Source: Dolichospermum compactum NIES-806 (GTDB lineage: Bacteria; Cyanobacteriota; Cyanobacteriia; Cyanobacteriales; Nostocaceae). From it: a stretch of DNA of 64,000 nt. The position numbers and the translations under genes were made by a program. The stretch lies in the NCBI RefSeq assembly GCF_002368115.1, contig NZ_AP018316.1, forward strand, positions 841,568 through 905,567. Direction: 5' to 3'. Numbering within the stretch: position 1 is the first letter of the stretch; each line of letters begins with the position of its first letter. Below are positions 18,475 through 27,518 of this stretch, piece by piece. The notes beneath the pieces were generated by a model that had not been told where the DNA came from, did not search any database, and saw only the letters and a list, made by a program, of their open reading frames with translations.

Positions 18475-18735
18475 TTAGATTTTACCAATACTATGTAGTC
18501 CTAAAATGATACCTGCTCCCAAAATATGCCCGAAGGAAGCGGTTGCTAATACCGCAGGTAACCCAAAACCACCGAAAAATTGAGGTGCTGGTAATTCTGG
18601 TTTAGCACTAGGATACTCAATAGTAAACTTGCCAACAGCAATGGCGAAAATATTGGCAATAATCATAATTATGCCAACATTAGGACTCCATTCTAGAGAT
18701 GTGGTCGCTGTAGCCAGTAAGCTTGAAGTCAACAT
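18475..18735 (-). CDS. psaK: Photosystem I reaction center subunit PsaK
   Basis: A small thylakoid membrane subunit at the periphery of photosystem I (antenna and IsiA/phycobilisome contact, state transitions). 86 residues from the ATG at 18735, which has AGGAG eight bases upstream; a longer frame from 18780 lacks this support. Two membrane helices flank a polar loop: EWSPNVGIIMIIANIFAIAVGKF (about 16-38) and GGFGLPAVLATASFGHILGAGIILGL (about 54-79), the latter carrying the PsaK/PsaG signature. Paralogue type (PsaK1 or K2) not assigned. An intrinsic terminator follows. Confidence 0.95.
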   Translation of the reverse strand: MLTSSLLATATTSLEWSPNVGIIMIIANIFAIAVGKFTIEYPSAKPELPAPQFFGGFGLPAVLATASFGHILGAGIILGLHSIGKI

Positions 18736-18956
18736 CTGGTTTACTCCTGATATTTTCGGATGCTTGACAATATCATCCAAATATTGAGTAATAAAAATCT
18801 ATATAATTGCTTACTTTGTAGCAAGTTTTAATATTTGTTTTTACTTCTTAATAGAAGCAAGTGCTGTACTCAATCACAATTTTTGATATTTGCCGCTGTC
18901 TTGATGGTATCTGGAATGGCTGGTAATTGCTAAAATAAGGGTAATTATTTCCTGGA

Positions 18957-19397
18957 TTGATCATGTCCTCAACTCTTGATTCCTTACCGCCGGCACTGAA
19001 TAAAATCGTCCACCGCTTTCAACGCGCTACAGAACCTAAACGACGCTATGAGCAGTTGATATGGTATGCTCAAAAGCTAAAAGAGTTCCCTGAAAATGGG
19101 AAAATTCCCGAAAATAAAGTTCCAGGTTGTGTTTCCCAGGTGTATGTTACGGCATCATTAGAAGATGATAAAGTCATGTTTCAGGGTGATTCTGATTCCC
19201 AGTTAACGAAGGGATTGTTAGCATTATTAATAGAAGGATTAAATGGATCAACACCTACAGAAATAGTCCAGCTTACTCCTGATTTTATTCAAGAAACTGG
19301 CTTAAATGTGAGTTTGACTCCTTCCCGCGCTAATGGTTTTTACAATATTTTCAAAACAATGCAAAAAAAAGCCTTGGAATGTAAATTAGAAAATTAG
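18957..19397 (+). CDS. sufE: SufE family sulfur acceptor
   Basis: A 146-residue SufE protein. It accepts persulfide from a cysteine desulfurase (SufS) and passes it to the Suf scaffold for Fe-S cluster assembly. The persulfide cysteine is in NKVPGCVSQVYV (about residues 53-64). SufE motifs FQRATEPKRRYEQLIWYAQKL and SRANGFYNIF are present. A second in-frame ATG lies at 18963; the ATG at 18957 (MIMSSTL) gives only two more residues. Monocistronic by context. Confidence 0.94.
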   Translation: MIMSSTLDSLPPALNKIVHRFQRATEPKRRYEQLIWYAQKLKEFPENGKIPENKVPGCVSQVYVTASLEDDKVMFQGDSDSQLTKGLLALLIEGLNGSTPTEIVQLTPDFIQETGLNVSLTPSRANGFYNIFKTMQKKALECKLEN

Positions 19398-19457
19398 GAA
19401 TTGGAGATTCGACAACTCGAATACTTTTTCAGGTTTTACAATAGACACTGGGTAACT

Positions 19458-19483
19458 GGGCAACCACGGGGGGTTGCCCCTAC
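19458..19483. repeat. GGGCAACC...GGTTGCCCCTAC hairpin repeat
   Basis: Inverted GGGCAACC/GGTTGCCC closed by CCTAC, one of a family of small hairpin repeats ending CCCCTAC (others at 35932 and 62908). It lies between the convergent sufE and DUF2973 genes. Confidence 0.6.
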
Positions 19484-19510
19484 ATAATTCCGAATATTGA
19501 TAATGATAAA

Positions 19511-19831
19511 TTATGCTCCTTCTGAGCGATCGCTTGTTTGACTAGGAGAGGATTCATAAAGGGCATCTAACTGTTCCCGTGCATCCTCAAGATTAATTGA
19601 CCGCATGACTAACAGTGGTTCTTTAATCATGTTACCTGCGCTGTCTAACAATTCGGGATGGGAAACATACTGCTTTCTAGCTGTATAATAACCAAAGCCA
19701 CCTTTTGATGATTGGTTAGCTTGATATGTCCGTTCTCTATCGAAACTGAACATGATCAGATTCCGAATTAAATTACCGACAGCCATAAATGCCAAAACGG
19801 TGAAAGCTAAAATATAAAGTAGATGTAGCAT
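19511..19831 (-). CDS. DUF2973 family membrane protein
   Basis: A 106-residue cyanobacterial protein with one N-terminal membrane helix (LLYILAFTVLAFMAVGNLIRNLIMF) and a polar tail containing ERTYQANQSSKGGFGYYTARKQYVSHPELLD and a Ser/Thr-rich end. Size and motifs agree with the DUF2973 family, usually adjacent to DUF2605, as here. Function unknown; presumed thylakoid or plasma membrane protein. Confidence 0.85.
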   Translation of the reverse strand: MLHLLYILAFTVLAFMAVGNLIRNLIMFSFDRERTYQANQSSKGGFGYYTARKQYVSHPELLDSAGNMIKEPLLVMRSINLEDAREQLDALYESSPSQTSDRSEGA

Positions 19832-20071
19832 TGACTTTTCCTCCAGAACAGTACAGGTTAAAATGTTATTTCGTAAAACTTAAAACTCCGCAAATAAATG
19901 CTTCGCGGTAAAAAAGAATGTAAAATTCCTTACTTGTGCGCCTATGTTATGTGATGCAATCCTTATATTTAGATTAAGGTAACATGAGACACATTATTTT
20001 TTTATGAAAACAATGTTAAGAATTGTCTAATATCTTTACAATTTCCACCTCATTTAGATTTTGCCAGGGAT

Positions 20072-20389
20072 TTATGATTCCTTGGATTGACCTAAACGCA
20101 TTCCTACACTCCAACATTCTGTAACCAATTGATGCCAAGGTATTACAGTTGGCATATCAATTCCCACTTGGTTTTCAGTTGCTGTAAACAACATTCTTGC
20201 TGTGTTCAGTTCACATTGTGCATCTTTGACTCGTTTTAGTAAGTTTAGTTGCTCTTGTTCACTCATGAATTGGATTTTCTCATTTTCCAGGATTTGACGA
20301 TATCGCTCAAACCAATATTGAAAATCTTCTAACAGCGGTTCTAAGACTGATTTCAGTAAATCAGCACTTGGTAAATTCGAGTCCCCCAT
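20072..20389 (-). CDS. DUF2605 family protein
   Basis: A 105-residue soluble helical protein. Diagnostic stretches are LLKSVLEPLLEDFQYWFERY (about 11-30) and MFTATENQVGIDMPTVIPWHQL. DUF2605 is a cyanobacterial family of unknown function that commonly precedes DUF2973, the arrangement seen here with a 240-bp gap. Co-function of the pair is inferred from conserved neighbourhood only. Confidence 0.85.
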   Translation of the reverse strand: MGDSNLPSADLLKSVLEPLLEDFQYWFERYRQILENEKIQFMSEQEQLNLLKRVKDAQCELNTARMLFTATENQVGIDMPTVIPWHQLVTECWSVGMRLGQSKES

Positions 20390-20568
20390 ATATGAGAAGC
20401 ATATTTCCTAATTCTTTTTTTATATTAACGTCATTTACGATTCTTAACAATCAGTTTATAACTTCCCACACAAAAAACTCTGTAACTTGGTATCTAAGGC
20501 ACGATTATATAAATTTGGCAATAGCTTTGTAAAGCTCCTTAGGAGTAAGTGTTGATACCTCTAAAGGA

Positions 20569-20642
20569 GGAAATCAGGAGTCAGGAGTTCAGGAGGAAGA
20601 ATAGTTTTCACCAATGACCAATGACCAATGACCAATGACCCG
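20569..20642. repeat. STRR patch upstream of thrS
   Basis: The 426-bp gap 20390-20815 has no gene I can support. It holds AGGAGTCAGGAGTTCAGGAGG followed by about four copies of TGACCAA (20612-20640), the same heptamer as at 3193. The thrS promoter is presumably downstream of it, but I see no clear box. Confidence 0.75.
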
Positions 20643-20815
20643 TTCCCTATTCCCTGACAACTCGATGGAATTTAATTTTGTCTTGTATGGCTTTTAGCAG
20701 CAGTCTGTGATTGAGCTAAATTAGGAGAAACCATAGCCAGTGGACTATTATTTATTTTGTAAAGATATTTTTTGTCAAGTTTATTTTTAACACTTCGCCA
20801 AAAGTTTAACAGCCA

Positions 20816-22636
20816 ATGTCGCCAAATCAAGAAACCCCAGCCGTCGAAAAAATCTATTTACCCCGGACCAGCGAATCAGAAACTTTAAAAAAGATTCGCC
20901 ATACAGCTTCTCATATCATGGCAATGGCAGTACAAAAGCTGTTTCCCAAAGCGCAAGTCACAATTGGTCCTTGGATTGAGAATGGGTTTTATTATGACTT
21001 TGATAGTCCAGAACCCTTTAGTGATAAGGATTTGAAAACCATTCAAAAAGAAATGGTGAAGATTATTAATCGCAAATTGCCGTTAATTCGGGAAGAAGTC
21101 AGCCGAGAAGAAGCACAACGCCGCATTGAAGCTATTAAAGAACCTTATAAGCTAGAAATTCTGGCTGACATTAAACAAGAACCTATCACGATTTACCATT
21201 TGGGAGATCAATGGTGGGATTTGTGCGCGGGTCCCCATTTGGAAAATACCAGCGAAATTAATCCCAAAGCTATAGAACTAGAAAGTGTTGCTGGTGCTTA
21301 TTGGCGGGGAGATGAAAATAAAGCCCAATTGCAGCGTATTTATGCTACAGCTTGGGAAACTCCCGAACAATTAACTGAGTACAAACGCCGCAAAGAAGAA
21401 GCTTTACGCCGTGATCATCGTAAACTAGGGAAAGAACTAGGATTGTTTATCTTTTCCGATTTAGTTGGTCCTGGTTTACCCTTGTGGACTCCGAAAGGAA
21501 CTTTGTTAAGAACGATTTTAGAAGACTTCCTCAAAAAAGAACAATTAAAACGGGGTTATTTACCTGTTGTTACTCCCCACATCGCTAGAGTTGATTTATT
21601 TAAAACATCTGGACACTGGCAGAAATACAAAGAAGATATGTTTCCTTTAATGGCTGAAGATGAGGAAGCAAGAGCCATAGAACAGGGTTTTGTTATGAAA
21701 CCGATGAACTGTCCTTTCCATATACAAATATACAAAAGTGAATTACGCTCTTATCGGGAATTACCGATGCGTTTGGCGGAATTTGGTACAGTTTATCGTT
21801 ATGAACAGTCGGGAGAATTGGGTGGTTTAACCAGGGTGCGCGGTTTTACGGTTGATGATTCTCATTTATTTGTGACTCCTCAACAGTTAGACAGTGAATT
21901 TCTCGATGTTGTAGATTTGATTTTGAGCGTTTTCAAAAGTCTGCAATTAAAGAATTTTAAAGCTAGATTGAGTTTTCGTGACCCAGCCAGTGATAAGTAT
22001 ATCGGTTCTGATGAAGCTTGGGATAAAGCGGAAGGGGCGATTCGTCGCGCTGTGCAACAATTGGGAATGGAGCATTTTGAAGGCATTGGGGAAGCGGCTT
22101 TCTATGGACCTAAGCTAGATTTTATCTTCAGTGATGCTTTGGAACGAGAATGGCAATTGGGAACTGTGCAGGTAGATTATAATTTACCTGAACGGTTTGA
22201 TTTAGAATATGTAGCTGAAGACGGTTCGCGTAAACGTCCGGTAATGCTTCACCGCGCACCGTTTGGTTCTTTGGAAAGATTAATTGGGATTTTGATTGAA
22301 GAGTACGCGGGTGATTTTCCCTTGTGGTTAGCACCGGTGCAAATCAGGTTATTACCTGTTGGTGATCTTCAGTTATATTTTACCAAAAAAGTGGCAGCGA
22401 GGATGGTTGCGTTGGGTATTCGGGCAGAAGTAGATTTGAGTGGCGATCGCCTTGGTAAGTTGATTCGCAACGCCGAAAAGGATAAAATACCTGTCATGGC
22501 GGTGGTTGGTGCGAAGGAAGTAGAAGCCAACAGCTTGAGTATCCGTACCCGTGCTTCTGGGGAATTGGGAGTCATAACTGTAGATGAAGTTGTGAATAAA
22601 ATCACAGAAGCAATTGCCAACTTTAGCAACTTCTAA
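20816..22636 (+). CDS. thrS: Threonyl-tRNA synthetase
   Basis: A class II aminoacyl-tRNA synthetase charging tRNA-Thr, 606 residues. It lacks the N-terminal TGS domain present in E. coli ThrS and starts almost directly with the editing domain: IRHTASHIMAMAVQKLFP (HxxxH, about 27-44) and CAGPHL (about 137). Catalytic core: MKPMNCPFHIQIY (zinc Cys, about 296), FGTVYRYEQSGELGGLTRVRGF (motif 2 region), FYGPKLDF and HRAPFGSLERLIG (motif 3). C-terminal anticodon-binding domain: APVQIRLLPVGD onward. Followed by a perfect 10-bp hairpin. Confidence 0.97.
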   Translation: MSPNQETPAVEKIYLPRTSESETLKKIRHTASHIMAMAVQKLFPKAQVTIGPWIENGFYYDFDSPEPFSDKDLKTIQKEMVKIINRKLPLIREEVSREEAQRRIEAIKEPYKLEILADIKQEPITIYHLGDQWWDLCAGPHLENTSEINPKAIELESVAGAYWRGDENKAQLQRIYATAWETPEQLTEYKRRKEEALRRDHRKLGKELGLFIFSDLVGPGLPLWTPKGTLLRTILEDFLKKEQLKRGYLPVVTPHIARVDLFKTSGHWQKYKEDMFPLMAEDEEARAIEQGFVMKPMNCPFHIQIYKSELRSYRELPMRLAEFGTVYRYEQSGELGGLTRVRGFTVDDSHLFVTPQQLDSEFLDVVDLILSVFKSLQLKNFKARLSFRDPASDKYIGSDEAWDKAEGAIRRAVQQLGMEHFEGIGEAAFYGPKLDFIFSDALEREWQLGTVQVDYNLPERFDLEYVAEDGSRKRPVMLHRAPFGSLERLIGILIEEYAGDFPLWLAPVQIRLLPVGDLQLYFTKKVAARMVALGIRAEVDLSGDRLGKLIRNAEKDKIPVMAVVGAKEVEANSLSIRTRASGELGVITVDEVVNKITEAIANFSNF

Positions 22637-22640
22637 AAAA

Positions 22641-22665
22641 TTAGGCTGGGTAATTCCCAGCCTAA
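22641..22665 (+). terminator. 3' hairpin after thrS
   Basis: TTAGGCTGGG and CCCAGCCTAA form a perfect 10-bp stem with a TAATT loop, four bases after the thrS stop. The downstream side is A-rich; the T-run appears only when read on the minus strand. It is therefore a good RNA 3' end structure but not a textbook plus-strand intrinsic terminator. Confidence 0.6.
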
Positions 22666-22730
22666 AAAATTCAGATGTAAATAATTAACTAACCTAGCCT
22701 GCAATTCTATCCAATAGGAATACTAAATAT

Positions 22731-23349
22731 ATGGTGCAATTTTATAATATGTTAGATTCTGTTCAGCATTTTACTGCTCAACAAATTTTGATTCAAGAAC
22801 TTTTCGATGAAGAATATTGGCTAAAACTCTACCAAAGCAACTCAAGTCATCGAGCAATAAAGAGATATCAAATTTGTCAACAAATGATTGAACAAGGTGG
22901 AGTTATTAAATTACCTGAAAATACTGATATTTTACCTAAACTTACTTCTATATTGCTTGATAACTATATTTTTGCCAAAGTTAGTGGAGGGAATACTGCA
23001 AATTTTTCTCTAGGAGATTTTGCAAACTATGGTGATCCAAAAGTCAGACAGAGTATAGCATCTCAGTTAAAGAAAGAAAAAACAGATGCTTTTTCAAGTT
23101 TAATGACGGAACTTTCTTTCGGAGCTTGGTTTTTAAGTAAAAAAGTATTTCAACTTACTGCAACTGAAGATGAGGGTTTAGCAGATTTTAAAATAGATAT
23201 ACATGGTCATCCAATTCCTATAATTGTAGATATTTATCAGACACTCGAATCCCATTCAACCTTTACCTGATAATTTTGATAAGTCTTTTGAAAACGACTG
23301 GGGATATGAGGCTGTCATTATCGTCAATTGGAAAAATAGGGAAGTATAG
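22731..23349 (+). pseudogene. Hypothetical gene with apparent frameshift
   Basis: The open frame from ATG 22731 runs 179 codons and stops at 23270 after DIYQTLESHSTFT. From about 23240 the +1 frame continues without interruption as SNPIQPLPDNFDKSFENDWG and then YEAVIIVNWKNREV to a stop at 23347-23349. This reads like the natural C-terminus, so one gene of about 206 codons has probably suffered a single-base indel near 23238-23262. The protein is soluble and helical at the N-terminus; family not recognised. A sequencing error or programmed shift would look the same. Confidence 0.55.
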
Positions 23350-23429
23350 AGATAAAATTAGTTTAGGTTTATAAAACCCAACACCACAAACTAAAACCCA
23401 ACCTTGTATAATGAATTTTGGAGTAACAA

Positions 23430-23645
23430 ATGCTAAATCTTGAATATCTTACCAACACAGAAGGAAATACTATTGCAGTGGTAATTCCTATTGACATTTG
23501 GAGACAATTACTACCTACAGAAAATGCTTCTTTGGATGAACTTGCTGAAGCAGTAGAAGACTATTGTATGAACAAAGCTATGAATGAATCTGTGAATACC
23601 CCATTGCTAAATCGAGCCAAAGCCTTAGCCTATCTTGAGGAATAA
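23430..23645 (+). CDS. Type II antitoxin (RelB/Phd-like)
   Basis: A 71-residue acidic protein directly upstream of a RelE/ParE-type toxin with a 5-nt gap. The N-terminal half (LEYLTNTEGNTIAVVIPIDIWRQL) is the small beta-alpha unit of cyanobacterial antitoxins. The C-terminal half (EELAEAVEDYCM-like region to RAKALAYLEE) is helical and would wrap the toxin. As in such pairs it probably represses its own operon. Family placement rests on size, charge and context. Confidence 0.75.
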   Translation: MLNLEYLTNTEGNTIAVVIPIDIWRQLLPTENASLDELAEAVEDYCMNKAMNESVNTPLLNRAKALAYLEE

Positions 23646-23650
23646 TTATC

Positions 23651-23920
23651 TTGGAAGTCCAATACCGTCAGGCTTTTTTGAAAGACCTGAAACAATTGAA
23701 GAGTTCGACATCATACCAACGCATCTACGAACTTGCATTTACAACTCTAGAAAAAATTAACTTGTTAGAGGAGATTCCTGATATTAAAGCCATGCGAGGT
23801 TACACTGGTCGCTATCGTATTCGTATTGGTGATTATCGTATTGGCATAGAAGTTAATGGAGATATTATAGAAGTAATGCGCGTTCTACATCGTCGGGAGT
23901 TTTATCGTTATTTTCCCTAG
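23651..23920 (+). CDS. RelE/ParE superfamily toxin
   Basis: An 89-residue basic protein using a TTG start at 23651, five bases after the antitoxin stop. RelE/ParE features: YRQAFLKDLKQLKSS at the N-terminus, IKAMRGYTGRYRIRIGDYRIGIEV across the central strands, and HRREFYRYFP at the C-terminus, holding the His/Arg/Tyr typical of RelE mRNA interferases. It likely cleaves mRNA at the ribosome when the antitoxin is degraded; ParE-like gyrase inhibition is less likely. Confidence 0.87.
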   Translation: MEVQYRQAFLKDLKQLKSSTSYQRIYELAFTTLEKINLLEEIPDIKAMRGYTGRYRIRIGDYRIGIEVNGDIIEVMRVLHRREFYRYFP

Positions 23921-23958
23921 AAATTGGCTACATTTTATGACAAAACAACACCATAAAA

Positions 23959-24417
23959 TCAAGCAAAATTCCAAAACTTCTCACTCAAAAGCGCATCAAC
24001 ATTCAGACTAAACTCCCACACATCAGGAAACTGAAAACTAGGATAATCTTCCCTAACTTCCATCAGTGCCTCTTCCCAAGATTGATCTAATACTGCTGTA
24101 AAATATCGCTTCAGACTAGGGGATTGTTTAAGAAGAATTCTTAATTGACGACGTTGTTCTCGAATTGTCACTTCCCAGCCACGATTATCATATTCACTAC
24201 TAACATAAATCCGTTTTAATAAATGCACCCATAGCACAATTAGGCGGCTTTCAATCTCAGCCCTATCCCTACTCGCCAAGATTTCCATCTCCTCAATTAA
24301 ATGTTCCACATCCAAATCGTGAAAATCTCGCGCCTTGAGTTTTAGGATTGTCTCCTCTAACCAGAGGTACTGATCTCGATTGTCAAGACCTGTTTTAGCC
24401 AATTGAATTTCAGTCAT
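23959..24417 (-). CDS. DUF29 domain-containing protein
   Basis: A 152-residue helical protein. DUF29 features are clear: YLWLEETILKLKARDFHDLD, then HLIEEMEILASRDRAEIESRL, LLKRIYVSSEYDNRGWEVTIREQRRQL, and FPDVWEFSLNVDALL near the C-terminus. DUF29 proteins are abundant in cyanobacteria in many paralogues; function unknown. It converges with the toxin gene. Confidence 0.92.
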   Translation of the reverse strand: MTEIQLAKTGLDNRDQYLWLEETILKLKARDFHDLDVEHLIEEMEILASRDRAEIESRLIVLWVHLLKRIYVSSEYDNRGWEVTIREQRRQLRILLKQSPSLKRYFTAVLDQSWEEALMEVREDYPSFQFPDVWEFSLNVDALLSEKFWNFA

Positions 24418-24618
24418 TGATTTAACAGTACGTCTAATACCTTATTTTAAATCATCGGGGAGACAAAGGAAACCGTTGTTAATCAAATCAATCCTAAGCA
24501 TAAGATTTATTTAGGTATATATTCTCCTATGCTAAACTGGGGGAAAAACTTATAAAGAAATTGTTAAAAAGTTTAGTACAATAACATCATTCACCAATAA
24601 GTATTTTTTCCTATTGAC

Positions 24619-26307
24619 ATGATAGCGGATCAATTTCCTTGGCTTACCGCGATTGTCCTATTTCCACTTGTAGCATCCTTTCTCATCCCTGTATTGCCAG
24701 ATAAAGATGGCAAACTCGTCAGATGGTATGCACTGGGCGTAGGTATTGCCGACTTTATTTTAATGTGTTGTGCCTTTTGGCAACATTACGACGCCAGTAA
24801 TGCGAATTTTCAACTGGTAGAAAATTATGTCTGGATGCCTCAATTGGGCTTAAACTGGGCTGTTTCTGTGGATGGTATTTCCGCCCCCTTGGTACTTTTG
24901 GCGGGATTTGTCACCACACTGGCGATTTTTTCGGCTTGGCAAGTTGACCGGAGACCAAAGCTTTTCTATTTTCTCATGCTTGTGTTGTATTCTGCACAGG
25001 TTGGGGTATTTGTCGCCCAAGACTTGCTGTTATTTTTCATTATGTGGGAAGTCGAACTAATCCCCGTATATTTACTCGTTTGTATTTGGGGTGGACAACG
25101 ACGACGCTACGCAGCTACAAAATTTTTACTTTATACCGCAGCGGCTTCTATATTTATCTTGGTAGCAGCCCTAGCAATGGGGCTATATGGCGGCGGAAAT
25201 GTAACTTTTGATGTTGCAGAACTTGCCCATAAAGAATATCCTCTCACTCTGCAACTACTACTATATGCGGGTTTGTTAATTGCCTTTGGCGTAAAATTGG
25301 CAATTTTCCCCTTGCATACTTGGCTACCAGATGCTCACGGAGAAGCATCTTCTCCAGTATCTATGATTTTGGCGGGTGTGCTGTTGAAAATGGGCGGATA
25401 TGGACTAATTCGCCTAAATCTTGACCTACTTGCCGATGCTCATGTTTACTTTGCCCCGGTTCTAGCTATTATCGGTGTTGTCAACATTATCTATGGTGCT
25501 TTAAATTCCTTTGCCCAAACGAATATGAAACGGCGTTTGGCTTATTCGTCAATTTCCCACATGGGTTTTGTCCTGATAGGAATTGCCTCTTTTACCGATT
25601 TGGGTATCAACGGTGCAATGTTGCAGATGATATCACATGGTTTAATTGCTTCCGTGTTATTCTTCTTGGCAGGTGTCACCTATGATCGCTCTCGCACGAT
25701 GATGATGGCAGAAATGGGCGGTATTGGTCAAGCTATGCCGAAAGTATTTGCGTTATTCACAATGGGGGCTATGGCATCATTGGCTTTACCGGGAATGAGT
25801 GGCTTTGTTGGCGAACTTTCCGTATTTGTGGGTATCACAACTAGCGATGTTTACACTTCCACATTTTGCACCGTCACCGTCTTTTTAGCCGCTGTGGGCG
25901 TTATCCTCACACCTATTTATCTACTGTCCATGCTGCGTCAAGTGTTTTATGGTTCCGGTGCAGCCCTGATTTGCGATATTAACAATGCCGATTTAGAAAA
26001 TCAGGAAGATGAAGGGACGGCTTGTTTTGGTACAGATTGCCTTTTACCAACGGAAACTGTATACACTGATGCCAGACCCCGTGAAGTGTTTATTGCTGCC
26101 TGTTTTCTGGTGCTGATTATTGGTATTGGTTTCTACCCCAAGGTGGCTATGCAAATGTATGATGCAAAAACTGTGGCTGTCAATGCTCATGTTCGCCAAT
26201 CTTATACGATTATTTCCCAAACCAATCCTCATATTTATGCGAGTGGATTCTTAAATCCGCAGATTCCAGCGACTGAGTTAACACCTGTTTTGGGAACTTT
26301 AAAATAG
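24619..26307 (+). CDS. ndhD: NDH-1 complex subunit 4 (NdhD)
   Basis: A proton-pumping antiporter-like membrane subunit of cyanobacterial NDH-1, 562 residues with about 14 membrane helices. Key motifs: VDGISAPLVLLAGF, FIMWEVELIPVYLL (conserved Glu, about 142), KLAIFPLHTWLPDAHGEASSPVSMILAGVLLKMGGYG (about 230-266) and MKRRLAYSSISHMGF. An acidic Cys-containing loop near 445-475 is typical of NdhD1/D2 rather than the CO2-uptake NdhD3/D4 forms, though I do not assign the paralogue firmly. Monocistronic, with a hairpin-T terminator after the stop. Confidence 0.94.
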   Translation: MIADQFPWLTAIVLFPLVASFLIPVLPDKDGKLVRWYALGVGIADFILMCCAFWQHYDASNANFQLVENYVWMPQLGLNWAVSVDGISAPLVLLAGFVTTLAIFSAWQVDRRPKLFYFLMLVLYSAQVGVFVAQDLLLFFIMWEVELIPVYLLVCIWGGQRRRYAATKFLLYTAAASIFILVAALAMGLYGGGNVTFDVAELAHKEYPLTLQLLLYAGLLIAFGVKLAIFPLHTWLPDAHGEASSPVSMILAGVLLKMGGYGLIRLNLDLLADAHVYFAPVLAIIGVVNIIYGALNSFAQTNMKRRLAYSSISHMGFVLIGIASFTDLGINGAMLQMISHGLIASVLFFLAGVTYDRSRTMMMAEMGGIGQAMPKVFALFTMGAMASLALPGMSGFVGELSVFVGITTSDVYTSTFCTVTVFLAAVGVILTPIYLLSMLRQVFYGSGAALICDINNADLENQEDEGTACFGTDCLLPTETVYTDARPREVFIAACFLVLIIGIGFYPKVAMQMYDAKTVAVNAHVRQSYTIISQTNPHIYASGFLNPQIPATELTPVLGTLK

Positions 26308-26341
26308 GTAACTGACGACTAACAAAAAGTATGGAGAATAT

Positions 26342-26375
26342 ATCCTCTAGCGTTAGTTGGAGGATTTTCTCTTTT
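26342..26375 (+). terminator. Probable intrinsic terminator of ndhD
   Basis: ATCCTC (26342-26347) pairs with GAGGAT (26360-26365) and is followed by TTTCTCTTTT. It lies 35 nt after the ndhD stop. The stem is short but the T-rich tail is on the correct strand. Confidence 0.5.
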
Positions 26376-26483
26376 GCTTTTTGAATAGTTATCGAGTGTC
26401 TGACGTTATCTCTAGGACAAAGAGAGTTAAGATACACAAGGTTTCCCAACTTTTTCTATAGAATTGTTGCACTAATTAAACTC

Positions 26484-27095
26484 ATGAATGCTGCTACCTT
26501 AATTCGCTTTACATCTTTATCAATCATAGTATTTTTGGGACTGCTATCACCTGCCTATGCTGAAGGGAAAAAGGTATCTAATCCTGTAAATCAAGCCAAA
26601 CCCGCTGAAAAACCAAAACCGACGGAACAACCAAAAGCTATTGATAGAGATCAACCTAATACCCTTAGTCCCACAGGAATAAGTAATAATCTTTTAAGTA
26701 TAGAGGGAGGCGATCGCTTGATGAAAGAATCAACCGAAGCCGTTTCTAATCAAAACTACGCCCTAGCAGCCAAAAAACTCCAAGAAGCCCGCCAAGTTTA
26801 TAATCAATTATCAAGCTTTTACCAAGACCTCAACTCTAGTTTTGCAGGTATTGACATTCGCGCCGCCGATGCCTACCGCAAAAATGCTTTAACAACTGCC
26901 CAAAAGCGCGATGAAGCCACCTATCAATTAGCCCTAGTACACCGATCTCAAAATCAGCCAGAATTGGCCATACCTTTACTAGTGCAAGTCATCAAAAGTC
27001 AAAACCCCACCAGAGAACTAGGAACAAAAGCATACCAACAATTATTTGAACTAGGTTTTGTAGATGTCCCCTTTCCTCGTCAAGGTAAAAAATAA
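26484..27095 (+). CDS. Secreted helical-repeat (TPR-like) protein
   Basis: 203 residues. A Sec signal peptide (MNAATLIRFTSLSIIVFLGL, cleavage after AYA about residue 26) is followed by a Lys/Pro/Gln-rich linker (about 30-55) and a helical domain. Paired helices such as NYALAAKKLQEARQVYNQL and EATYQLALVHRSQNQPELAIPLL resemble TPR units. Probably periplasmic or lumenal. No specific function can be read. Confidence 0.75.
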   Translation: MNAATLIRFTSLSIIVFLGLLSPAYAEGKKVSNPVNQAKPAEKPKPTEQPKAIDRDQPNTLSPTGISNNLLSIEGGDRLMKESTEAVSNQNYALAAKKLQEARQVYNQLSSFYQDLNSSFAGIDIRAADAYRKNALTTAQKRDEATYQLALVHRSQNQPELAIPLLVQVIKSQNPTRELGTKAYQQLFELGFVDVPFPRQGKK

Positions 27096-27175
27096 TCGGC
27101 AAATGCTAATAGGCAACAGCCAACCGCTACATATCTGTTAATAATAGAGAAGTAAGTTTTTCAGGAATTGCGATA

Positions 27176-27424
27176 ATGAGTCCGCAACAGGTAGAGACAA
27201 TGATCAAGGCACAAATGCCAGATGCCCAAGTGCAAGTAAAAGACTTGACAGGTGGTGGTGATCACTATCAGGTAACAGTAGTTTCATCGCAGTTTGCAGA
27301 TAAGGGACTGGTGCAACAACACCAACTAGTTTATGGCGCATTGCAACAAGCCATGTCCAGTGAAGCGATTCATGCTTTAGCACTTAAAACCTACACTCCC
27401 GAAGATTGGCAAGCAACAAACTAA
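27176..27424 (+). CDS. BolA family protein
   Basis: An 82-residue BolA-like protein. MSPQQVETMIKAQMPDAQVQV, then DLTGGGDHYQVTVVS and the LVQQHQLVYGAL signature with its conserved His. BolA proteins bind monothiol glutaredoxins through shared Fe-S clusters and act in iron/redox sensing. The CGFS glutaredoxin gene follows 94 bp downstream on the same strand, the classic pairing. Confidence 0.94.
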   Translation: MSPQQVETMIKAQMPDAQVQVKDLTGGGDHYQVTVVSSQFADKGLVQQHQLVYGALQQAMSSEAIHALALKTYTPEDWQATN

Positions 27425-27518
27425 TTTTAGATTTTAGATTTGGGATTTTGGATTAGGAAAACAAAATCTAAGATCGTATCAACTCTTGAATTTCAGTAAC
27501 ATCAGGAAATAACTAATC

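Noticed and set aside
22641..22665. Canonical rho-independent terminator for thrS
   Set aside because: The stem is perfect but the T-run is on the minus side only, so it is listed only as a 3' hairpin with reduced confidence.
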